A stretch of 64,000 nucleotides of DNA from Mesostigma viride (Eukaryota; Streptophyta; Mesostigmatophyceae; Mesostigmatales; Mesostigmataceae), in NCBI GenBank assembly GCA_009746045.1, contig RPFO01000037.1, positions 1 through 64,000 of the forward strand, written 5' to 3'. Below the pieces are notes generated by a model. That model was not told the origin of the DNA and did not search any database. It saw only the letters and a program-made list of their open reading frames with translations. Of this stretch, positions 56,901 through 64,000 are shown in pieces. The stretch's first letter is position 1. Every line of letters starts with the position of its first letter. Position numbers and translations under genes: made by a program.

Positions 56901-57527
56901 CTTGTACTTGGTATATCTGTCCACTGCCACCAGCAGCTTCAAACCCCTGATTCTCTGAATATCTACCTGCACATGGCCTGGCTGCAAAATAGGAGTCCTG
57001 GCATGAGACTGCTTGGGCTTTCTAGCAACTAGCCTGCACTTGCAAGCTTGAGCAACCTGTTGGCAGATGGAGTACAACTCACTTCCTCCCAGCCGTCTAG
57101 CAACTTGCAAAGACTGAGCTGCATGGCCAAACATGGTATGCAACCTTGAGGCAATGTCATACAAGAGAGAAAACCTTTTATTGTCATTATTAGCACTCAA
57201 GGTATGTACAGATCCCTTATGTACAGGAGGCACCAGGGTCGTGCCTGTCAGACTGTCTCCAGCCCTATCCTCATCCTGACCATCCTGTGCCAGTCCTGCA
57301 CGGTCAGAATGCTTCTGAGATCCACCTGGGTCCACATCACCAGGTCCTACCTCAGGCTCAGCACCGCCATGGCGGGCACGTTGGCGAGTAACCACTGCAG
57401 CTACAGCTGGCATACTCTCTGTGGTAACCAAGCTTGCCCCATCGTGTCCAATAGGCTCTTTCACTAGAGCATGGGGCTGCCCCTCACTGCTGTCACTAGC
57501 AGCTTCATTACACACCCCTGGGGGCAC
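53970..57527 (-). CDS. E4b Pol: integrase, protease-like, reverse transcriptase, RNase H
   Basis: 1185 codons, uninterrupted. After an acidic linker the integrase has LHTMFGH...CKC, Asp189 (QVDIQR), Asp242 (QCDIQF) and Glu272 (GVVERAI). The protease-like domain has MEIDTNAQVSV (Asp522) and ILGQNFLGNPG. RT has LLDFKRAFLKS (Asp787), GLEGLRSSPIIW and LHGDDLH (His881 to Asp884). RNase H has VDSSMDARQVTK, SWYSRLQKR, AECRAI, LTDSMGMVQF and NPADALTK. Upstream, the same frame runs back 12 codons to the Gag TGA, so Pol may be made by readthrough. It is the most diverged of the four families but keeps the same order and motifs. Confidence 0.93.
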   Translation of the reverse strand: MPPGVCNEAASDSSEGQPHALVKEPIGHDGASLVTTESMPAVAAVVTRQRARHGGAEPEVGPGDVDPGGSQKHSDRAGLAQDGQDEDRAGDSLTGTTLVPPVHKGSVHTLSANNDNKRFSLLYDIASRLHTMFGHAAQSLQVARRLGGSELYSICQQVAQACKCRLVARKPKQSHARTPILQPGHVQVDIQRIRGLKLLVAVDRYTKYKTLEILPDMEKPTLIAALKLTRSRYPGLELLQCDIQFECCENLPEFPELLITPRESHGQQGVVERAIQEIKTVLLVERIPRTSSAIVTSAWLRSVEDRLNLRTPMFFGDIAINPLMLHTRMLPADAEQAWKEKLEAKFLKLRQKDKGWSVLEPNVGQQVVVWKEPSFPGKRGSWHDGVVTRVEAAGHKCWVAIDGSQAVHRLSWSKIRPRGGNQGDLFQVPAGVQGGGDVELPDQGATAVSSPQGDPGPAPGVPSHTVVGQAGGQAAPPERPDTRPRGVRLSDIVQALQRAKKEPKVSKLVQLDEPEVAAMEIDTNAQVSVMGPQHTGELLVGEPSCPWVSDFSGRTHLRVLGEVTAPVMGVDVTFLVLEDYDGPVILGQNFLGNPGISIRATALRRDGWGMIPLENFRTTFPVRCRAKPVKGVKWDEGEVPPAASLVIPAVLHPSSIGITHRSLAAHSPLTYDQLVQEMSSPTLFEAWKLAFSKALEEWLQFECAAPTDRRPPASRKLALRFVLKRKVVDEVSVPHVRPVLNEYHGTGSLPGEELYTPGMLHDTWRILLCLYVGLLNRGAAMSSVLLDFKRAFLKSDPEVARRVWKQDEPYCVEVPAIWKLELHQQFLVILKGLEGLRSSPIIWRLTLQEALISECGLRVSSVDPCLLLAQWEGLPVYASLHGDDLHLLAPTTWLKKFIPVISGKFSLGKELWQEPNKPVVFCGMQATLFRRDGEWSIRLQAGGDYKQTIVKALPEKITQAAGPELRGMWAWFASICGPSLMVHSRMPDEVLEDEKPRVIARLVESTPDLILSGIDFAQPITLEIFVDSSMDARQVTKVRGRSAALFAFYQSRASLFSWYSRLQKRVCISSDVAECRAICEGIQSSLYIKELMLELASVTPWTLQMETLLLTDSMGMVQFVHKQLARSRDLDYLLLKELASLVDLKHIPGEENPADALTKLPHKAPAQYNVLRKLMNADCQVGLSV

Positions 57528-57560
57528 CCTCCAGGGTTCAGGGATGTGTGCAGGCTCATA

Positions 57561-58746
57561 TCAATGATCAGCAGCCTTGCCCTTGCCCTTGTCCTGGGAT
57601 GGACCAGCCTTGTCCTTGCTGCCACCCTGAGCTGGCTTGCTCTGACCTTCCTGCCTCAGGTACGAGGGACACTCATTCCTGAAGTGACCCTTCCCCTGGC
57701 AGAAATAACATTCCACCTGACTGATGTCCCGTGAGGTCCCACTGCTGGGCCCAGCCTTGGGAGGACCACCCACCCTCTTGAAGTCAAACTGGGACTGTGG
57801 ATGTCCCGACTTCGGCGGGGTCCCCCGTCCAGCCCTTCTGTCACGCCCCCTCCTGGACCTTCCTCGACCCCTTGAAGAGGTCTCAGGCCCTCTCGAGGAC
57901 GCTGGGCCCCCGTGGCCCGATCCCCTCATGGACTTAACCGTGGGTTCAGTGGCCTCCTCATCATTCTGACGAGGGCGCTTACCCCCACGTACTTGCCGCT
58001 GAAACACTCATACAACTGATCCGTCATGGCTGCCCAGCCATGGACCTGTCGCATGTGGATGGTCACATTATCCATGGTGACCGGATCCAGTTGCAGCGAC
58101 TTGAGAAAGTCGCCCATGGCCATCCGATCTGCGACGAAGAAGCCCTTGGCCATGGCGTCCTCCCTCAGCTTGACGAAGTCTTCAAAGGCGTGGACCACTA
58201 GTTGCCCCTTGATGGGCTTGTAGTCCAGGTATTCTTGCTTCAGGTGGGACCCATCTATGGTCCTCTTGTCACTCAGGAACGACCTGAGTCGCGTCATAAA
58301 CGCCGCCAGGTGTCCCCCGCCGCGTGTCGCTCCCGAACAAACTTGAACAGCCGCCTCGCCGACTGCCGTATGTAGGCACTAGACGCCAGGATGCGAAGCT
58401 TGTCACCGTTGTATATCTCCGTGTACAAGTTCATGTCCTCTAACATCCTCTCAGCATCCCGGGGCTGCCAATTGTCCTTGATGGACTGAAACTGGCCTAG
58501 CACCGCGTACCCCTCAGCAACGGTTGGTCGCTTAGGCGCCGCTTGATCTGCGGCTGGCGCGTGCTGCCCGCCCTGCGATCCTTGGCTCTGATTATCTGGC
58601 ACCTCAGCCTGGTCTCCCAGCGCCTGGCCGTCCCCGCGTCCATCGCGTCCACCGCGTCCATCGCGTCCATCTCGTCCATCCAGCCCAGCGCCGCGCCGTC
58701 CGAAGCCCATAAAGCCCGCTTGTTGGTTGATAGCTCCATCCTCCAT
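57561..58746 (-). pseudogene. E4b Gag, broken by two single-base frameshifts
   Basis: Gag starts MEDGAINQQAG with a DGRDGRGGRDGR repeat, then a capsid-like region (NWQPRDAERMLEDMNLYTEI, LDYKPIKGQLVVHAFEDF) and zinc knuckle CYFCQGKGHFRNEC (CX2CX4HX4C), ending KGKAADH at TGA 57561-57563. The frame changes near 58300 and near 57985. E4a shows one extra base at each place and reads through, so the E4b changes are deletions. The final TGA is in phase with Pol. Confidence 0.85.
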
Positions 58747-58848
58747 GATGGCCTCTGTTCAGATCTGCTACAGCCAGCCAAGTGGCCAAGCAGCAATTAA
58801 AGCAATATAAGCTACTGAACAAGAAAGGAAAGTGCCAAGTGTTACCAC

Positions 58849-59766
58849 TCAGGCAAGACCACCACGGCTGGCCCCAGGCGCGTCCTGGTTCTCCTTGTCG
58901 CTGTCGTCGTCGCTGTCGCTCACCACAATCAGCTCTGGTACCCTGCTACCTGCTGCGCCGTCGTCGACCCGCTGTCGGCCCGCGATGACTGAATCGTCAC
59001 CGTTGGTAAAGTAGACAGGTGACAACCCGTCGTTGGCACCTCGCGGATTGTACGTTGGCACCTCGTGGTCGCCAAGTGCCTCGTCGCCTAGCCCAGCGAC
59101 ACCCCCTGCTCCTACCTCAAGGTCACTCTCGTACCTAAGAGGTGCAAACTCCTCCCAACGCGTCACACGAACGCGAAGGGGCGGGGGCAGTTCCTGAAAA
59201 GGAACTCTTACTCGCTCTGGAAACCTGCCGACTCTTGTGCGCGCGTCCTCCGGCGATGGCTTCCGCTGTCGCCCCGACCTCTGCAAGCCGCCTGTGATGC
59301 TCCGCTCCGCGTCGTTCACGCCTAACTGGCCCGCTGCAACACCCTCGTCGCCGATGCCGCCTGCGAAAGCACGTGGTACTCCCGCGCCCGCTACTGTCGG
59401 CACAAACTCGTGTCGCCCTGCGCCAGCTGCCTCCGCAACCTCGCCTCGCCTTGCTGCCAACTCCGTCCGCACTCGCTCTGCTACTGCAGTAATCACCGTC
59501 TGGATGCCGACCAACCCGTGAAGCTCCTGCTCAAGGTCGTCGATGCTCCGGTGCTCCGGAATGACGATGGTTTGTACGTGTCGCAGAATTCGCTCCCAAT
59601 CTTCGACCTGGTCGTCGACGAATTGCACGAAGCTGCGATTTACAGGCGGACGATCTGCAAGCAACAAAGATAGATCCCGAACGACACGGCGTAATTCAGG
59701 AGAAATCGAACCCCCAGCAGACTGCCGAAACCGGAAATCCTGCTGCCGTTGTTCCTCCTGCACCAT
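58849..59766 (-). CDS. E4b upstream ORF of 305 codons, unknown function
   Basis: The ATG is 94 nt inside the 5' LTR (MVQEEQRQQDFRF). The N-terminal half is helical and charged (SPELRRVVRDLSLLLADRP, VQFVDDQVEDWERILRHVQT), the middle is Gly/Ala/Arg-rich, and the C-terminus is acidic (VVSDSDDDSDKENQD). It precedes Gag by about 100 nt that contain several in-phase stops, plus a pyrimidine-rich CTTTCCTTTCTTGTTCAG resembling a 3' splice site. The same-length ORF exists in E4a. I recognise no family; it may be an extra element protein or a Gag extension joined by splicing. Confidence 0.6.
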   Translation of the reverse strand: MVQEEQRQQDFRFRQSAGGSISPELRRVVRDLSLLLADRPPVNRSFVQFVDDQVEDWERILRHVQTIVIPEHRSIDDLEQELHGLVGIQTVITAVAERVRTELAARRGEVAEAAGAGRHEFVPTVAGAGVPRAFAGGIGDEGVAAGQLGVNDAERSITGGLQRSGRQRKPSPEDARTRVGRFPERVRVPFQELPPPLRVRVTRWEEFAPLRYESDLEVGAGGVAGLGDEALGDHEVPTYNPRGANDGLSPVYFTNGDDSVIAGRQRVDDGAAGSRVPELIVVSDSDDDSDKENQDAPGASRGGLA

Positions 59767-59859
59767 TCACCACCGGACGAGCTCCTCTCGTCGTCAAAGC
59801 TGCACACCGCAACCGGCAACGACCCTCCTGGCCGTTCCGCTGAGACTGGTTGTAATTTG

Positions 59860-60555
59860 AGTTAACGTTCTTCGCACACGCAATGTGAAGGATATGGTTG
59901 CAATGCAGCAATGTGTGAATATGGTTGGAAACGGAGCTTTGTTAAATCGGATAATGTTTACAGCGCTCAACACTTGAGGCTTGCACACGAGCTTGCCAAG
60001 TCAAGGCACAACACGTGAGGCGGGCTCGCAAGAGATGCCCATTTGGCACTGGCCTATTGTTTATATACTTGTGCACTGTGCTTGCTAGTCCTGAGCAGCC
60101 TAGGAGGCCTGCTCAGTAATAACACCCCGGTACAGTATTCACTACCTGTACAGCGCCCAGCTCCTATACAGTAGGTCTGCCATACAGGCACAGTGACCAC
60201 AGAGTACAGTCACCACAGTGATTATTGCATCGGCACCTAGAAGTCCAGGACTAAGCCTGCGGTACCAACAGACCACAGGTTAAGGTTCCTATTTCCTGCG
60301 TACGACGTATTAATCCAATACCGTCGTAGGTACAGCACCTAATTCCTGTCAGCCCAGGAATTACTGTCGACCCCATATGTCGTCGGCAAATATTCACGTC
60401 CGACTTAGAAGAACAGCCGGCTCGCGCTCGCGCGCGACCGGGAAGTCGGAACGCCATAACTTTCTTGATACTTGTCGGAATGAACTCGTTCCGGTGCCGC
60501 TGGAATCGCAGAGATATGCCGAATCAGGATCACACCAATGCGCTTGGCGTTAACT
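59860..60555 (-). repeat. E4b 5' LTR (696 bp)
   Basis: Direct repeat of 52525-53221, next to the GTACC duplication on its right. It holds the promoter for minus-strand transcription. Confidence 0.95.
60059..60067 (-). promoter_or_regulatory. TATA-like box in E4b 5' LTR
   Basis: On the minus strand the sequence is TATATAAAC, about 490 bp inside the LTR from its transcription-side edge and about 290 bp upstream of the 305-codon ORF. The same word is present in the other LTR copies (52724-52732 and near 63790). Confidence 0.45.
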
Positions 60556-61292
60556 GTACCTGCTCCTTGTCAACTTCAGAGCAGCAATCAATGTAGGCTT
60601 CTCCATGTCAGGCAGGATCTCTAGGGTCTTGTTGTACTTGGTATATCTGTCCACTGCCACCAACAGCTTCAAACCCCTGATTCTCTGAATATCTACCTGC
60701 ACATGCGGCCTGGCTGCAAAATAGGAGTCCTGGCATGAGACTGCTTGGGCTTTCTAGCAACTAGCCTGCACTTGCAAGCTTGAGCAACCTGTTGGCAGAT
60801 GGAGTACAACTCACTTCCTCCCAGCCGTCTAGCAACTTGCAAAGACTGAGCTGCATGGCCAAACATGGTATGCAACCTTGAGGCAATGTCATACAAGAGA
60901 GAAAACCTTTTATTGTCATTATTAGCACTCAAGGTATGTACAGATCCCTTATGTACAGGAGGCACCAGGGTCGTGCCTGTCAGACTGTCTCCAGCCCTAT
61001 CCTCATCCTGACCATCCTGTGCCAGTCCTGCACGGTCAGAATGCTTCTGAGATCCACCTGGGTCCACATCACCAGGTCCTACCTCAGGCTCAGCACCGCC
61101 ATGGCGGGCACGTTGGCGAGTAACCACTGCAGCTACAGCTGGCATACTCTCTGTGGTAACCAAGCTTGCCCCATCGTGTCCAATAGGCTCTTTCACTAGA
61201 GCATGGGGCTGCCCCTCACTGCCGTCACTAGCAGCTACATTACACACCCCTGGGGGCACCCTCCAGGGTTCAGGGATGTGTGCAGGCTCAAG
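60556..61292 (-). pseudogene. E4a pol, N-terminal integrase part
   Basis: Continues E4a beyond the E4b insertion. The 61259-60693 frame matches the start of E4b Pol (MPPGVCN, then LHTMFGH) but is broken near 60703, where GCACATGCGGCC replaces GCACATGGCC (two extra bases); TTGTTGTACTTGG also has three extra bases near 60633. It is in phase with the Gag TGA at 61293-61295. Confidence 0.9.
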
Positions 61293-62480
61293 TCAATGAT
61301 CAGCAGCCTTGCCCTTGCCCTTATCCTGGGATGGACCAGCCTTGTCCTTGCTGCCACCCTGAGCTGGCTTGCTCTGACCTTCCTGCCTCAGGTACGAGGG
61401 ACACTCATTCCTGAAGTGACCCTTCCCCTGGCAGAAATAACATTCCACCTGACTGATGTCCCGTGAGGTCCCACTGCTGGGCCCAGCCTTGGGAGGACCA
61501 CCCACCCTCTTGAAGTCAAACTGGGACTGTGGATGTCCCGACTTCGGCGGGGTCCCCCGTCCAGCCCTTCTGTCACGCCCCCTCCTGGACCTTCCTCGAC
61601 CCCTTGAAGAGGTCTCAGGCCCTCTCGAGGGCGCTGGGCCCCCGTGGCCCGATCCCCTCATGGACTTAACCGTGGGTTCAGTGGCCTCCTCATCACCCGG
61701 ACGAGGGCGCTTACCACCCACGTACTTGCCGCTGAAACACTCATACAACTGGTCCGTCATGGCTGCCCAGCCATGGACCTGTCGCATGTGGATGGTCACA
61801 TTATCCATGGTGACCGGATCCAGCTGCAGCGACTTGAGAAAGTCGCCCATGGCCATCCGATCTGCGACGAAGAAGCCCTTGGCCATGGCGTCCTCCCTCA
61901 GCTTGACGAAGTCTTCAAAGGCGTGGACCACTAGCTGCCCCTTGATGGGCTTGTAGTCCAGGTATTCTTGCTTCAGGTGGGACCCATCTATGGTCCTCTT
62001 GTCACTCAGGAACACCCTGAGTCGCGTCATAAACGCCGCCCAGGTGTCCCCCGCCGCATGTCGCTCACGAACAAACTTGAACAGCCGCCTCGCCGACTGC
62101 CTTATGTAGGCACTAGACGCCAGGATGCGAAGCTTGTCACCGGTGTATATCTCCGTGTACAAGTTCATGTCCTCTAACATCCTCTCAGCATCCCGGGGCT
62201 GCCAATTGTCCTTGATGGACTGAAACTGGCCTAGCACCGCGTACCCCTCAGCCACGTCGGTCGCTTAGGCGCCGCTTGATCTGCGGCTGGCGCGTTCTGA
62301 CCGCCCTGCGATCCTTGGCTCTGATTATCTGGCACCTCAGCCTGGTCTCCCAGCGCCTGGCCGTCCCCGCGTCCATCGCGTCCACCGCGTCCATCGCGTC
62401 CATCTCGTCCATCCATCCCAGCGCCGCGCCGCCGAAGCCCATAAAGCCCGCTTGTTGGTTGATAGCTCCATCACTCCATG
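61293..62480 (-). pseudogene. E4a Gag, frameshifted
   Basis: The region 62255-61293 is one open frame covering the capsid-like part and zinc knuckle CYFCQGKGHFRNEC, ending at TGA followed by CTT. N-terminal to it, the DGRDGRGG repeat region lies in another frame because of a single-base loss near 62255 (CAGCCACGTCGG versus CAGCAACGGTTGG in E4b). At the start codon an extra base turns MED into ME-stop. Damage in E4a and E4b is at different sites. Confidence 0.87.
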
Positions 62481-62581
62481 ATGGCCTCTGTTCAGATCTG
62501 CTACAGCCAGCCAAGTGGCCAAGCAGCAATTAAAGCAATATAAGCTACTGAACAAGAAAGGAAAGTGCCAAGTGTTACCAC

Positions 62582-63499
62582 TCAGGCAAGACCACCACGG
62601 CTGGCCCCAGGCGCGTCCTGGTTCTCCTTGTCGCTGTCGTCGTCGCTGTCGCTCACCACAATCAGCTCTGGCACCCTGCTACCCGCTGCGCCGTCGTCGA
62701 CCCGCTGTCGGCCCGCGATGACTGAATCGTCACCGTTGGTATAGTAGACAGGTGACAACCCGTCGTTGGCACCCCGCGGATTGTATCTTGGCACCTCGTG
62801 GTCGCCAAGTGTCTCGTCGCCTAGCCCAGCGACACCCCCTGCTCCCACCTCAAGGTCACTATCGTACCCAAGAGGTGCAAACTCTTCCCAACGCGTCACA
62901 CGAACGCGAAGGGGTTGGGGCAGTTCCTGAAAAGGAACCCTTGCTCGCTCCGGAAACCTGCCGACTCTTGCCGCGCGCTGTCCTCCGGTGATGGCTTCCG
63001 CTGTCGCCCCGACCTCTGCAAGCCGCCTGTGATGCTCCGCTCCGCGTCGTTCACGCCTAACTGGTCCCGCTGCAACACCCTCGTCGCCGATGACGCCTGC
63101 GAAAGTACGTGGTACCCGCACCCGCTGCTGTCGGTACAAACTCGTGTCGCCCTGCGCCAGCTGCCTCCGCAACCTCGCCTCGCCTTGCGCCAACTCCGCA
63201 CGCACTCGCTCAGCTACTGCTGTAATCACCGTCTGGATGCCGACCAAACCGTGAAGCTCCTGCTCGAGGTCGTCGATGCTCCGGTGCTCCGGAATGACGA
63301 TGGTTTGTACGTGCCGCAGAATTCGCTCCCAATCTTCGACCTGGTCGTCGACGAATTGCACGAAGCTGCGATTAACAGGCGGACGATCTGCAAGCAATAA
63401 AGATAGATCCCGAACGACACGACGCAATTCAGGCGAAATCGAACCCCCAGCAGACTGCCGAAACCGGAAATCCTGCTGCCGTTGTTCTTCCTGCACCAT
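62582..63499 (-). CDS. E4a upstream ORF of 305 codons, unknown function
   Basis: Same position, ends and length as the ORF at 58849-59766. Residues at the N- and C-termini agree closely, but the middle (about residues 100-180) is read in other phases because of compensating indels (CTTGCGCC versus CTTGCTGCC near 63190, GTACCCGCACCC versus GTACTCCCGCGCCC near 63115, further changes near 63065 and 62970). Staying open despite these shifts could reflect selection on the frame or simply GC-rich sequence with few stops. Confidence 0.55.
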   Translation of the reverse strand: MVQEEQRQQDFRFRQSAGGSISPELRRVVRDLSLLLADRPPVNRSFVQFVDDQVEDWERILRHVQTIVIPEHRSIDDLEQELHGLVGIQTVITAVAERVRAELAQGEARLRRQLAQGDTSLYRQQRVRVPRTFAGVIGDEGVAAGPVRRERRGAEHHRRLAEVGATAEAITGGQRAARVGRFPERARVPFQELPQPLRVRVTRWEEFAPLGYDSDLEVGAGGVAGLGDETLGDHEVPRYNPRGANDGLSPVYYTNGDDSVIAGRQRVDDGAAGSRVPELIVVSDSDDDSDKENQDAPGASRGGLA

Positions 63500-63592
63500 T
63501 CACCACCGGACGAGCTCCTCGCGTCGTCAACGCTGCACACCGCAACCGGCAACGACCCTCCTGGCCGTTCCGCTGAGACTGGTTGTAATTTG

Positions 63593-64000
63593 AGTTAACG
63601 TTCTTCGCACACGCAATGTGAAGGATATGGTTGCAATGCAGCAATGTGTGAATATGGTTGGAAACGGAGCTTTGTTAAAATCGGATAATGTTACAGCGCT
63701 CACACACTTGAGGCTTGTACACGCGCTTGCCAAGTCAAGGCACAACACGTGAGGCGGGCTCGCAAGAGATGCCCAATTGGCACTGGTCTATTGTTTATAT
63801 ACTTGTGCACTGTGCTTGCTAGTCCTGAGCAGCCTAGGAGGCCTGCTCAGTAATAACACCCCGGTACAGTATTCACTACCTGTACAGCGCCCAGCTCCTA
63901 TACAGTAGGTCTGCCATACAGGCACAGTGACCACAGAGCACAGTCCACAGTGACTATTGCATCTGCACCTAGAAGTCTAGGACTAAGCCTGCGGTACCAA
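63593..64000 (-). repeat. E4a 5' LTR, cut by the window end
   Basis: Starts AGTTAACGTTCTTCGC and follows the other E4 LTRs with more differences (AAAATCGG, CTCACACACTTG, CTTGTACACGCG). It is more diverged from both E4b LTRs than they are from each other, which fits an older element. Confidence 0.93.

Larger units (their letters stand above)
52525..60555 (-). mobile_element. E4b: LTR retrotransposon of the IN-before-PR lineage inserted into a sibling copy
   Basis: LTRs 52525-53221 (697 bp) and 59860-60555 (696 bp) start AGTTAACG and end CGTTAACT, a perfect terminal inverted repeat. The 5-bp target duplication GTACC is perfect (52520-52524 and 60556-60560) and lies in the integrase region of E4a. 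The LTRs differ at about six positions. A clear purine tract AAGAAAAGAAAGGATTGG precedes the 3' LTR on the minus strand. The minus strand after the 5' LTR reads CAAATTACAACC, which is not a TGG-type primer site. Pol is intact; gag carries two single-base frameshifts relative to E4a. Confidence 0.95.

Overview
This is nuclear DNA from a eukaryote, probably a green microalga or similar protist. The support is a canonical Ty1/copia element of the kind known from volvocine algae, mixed GC content, and long CpG-rich minisatellites. I cannot name the species, and no host protein-coding gene can be supported. The window is a repeat-dense, heterochromatin-like block made of tandem satellite DNA and LTR retrotransposons, several of them nested.

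Layout. 1-2483: low-copy DNA with diverged internal duplications. 2484-34812: one large 40-bp minisatellite, about 340 units in four blocks (2484-6135, 14641-18482, 20496-25579, 33778-34812). It is interrupted by retrotransposon E1 (6136-14640, minus), by a head-to-tail repeat pair of unknown type (18483-20495), and at the edge of the third block by retrotransposon E2 (25580-33237, plus) followed by a short unique spacer. 34813-35537: microsatellite, a tRNA-like sequence and telomere-like heptamers. 35538-48123: retrotransposon E3 (minus), whose 5' LTR carries a nested canonical copia element C1 (41485-47862, minus). 48124-50610: low-copy DNA with palindromic and 153-bp repeats. 50611 to the window end: a truncated retrotransposon E4a (minus) with a second copy of the same family, E4b (52525-60555), inserted inside it.

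The main result is that E1, E2, E3 and E4 are four diverged families of one unusual lineage. Their reverse transcriptase and RNase H are copia-like, but the integrase lies upstream of the aspartic protease (Gag, zinc knuckle, IN, PR, RT, RH). Their LTRs end in AGTT...AACT instead of TG...CA. The protease core reads DT[Q/M/N]A instead of DTGA, the RT core reads HGDD, and the integrase spacing is DX29E. In E3 and E4, Gag and Pol are in the same frame, separated only by stop codons. C1, with normal PR-IN-RT-RH order, DTGA, VDD and TG...CA ends, is an internal control in the same window. E2 looks intact and recently inserted: its two 473-bp LTRs show no difference and it has a perfect 5-bp target duplication. 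E1 has a frameshifted pol and E4a is truncated and shifted. E4b has an intact pol but a frameshifted gag, and E3 has a complete pol.

The minisatellite has no stop codon in any of six frames, so it produces very long open frames on both strands. These should not be annotated as genes.
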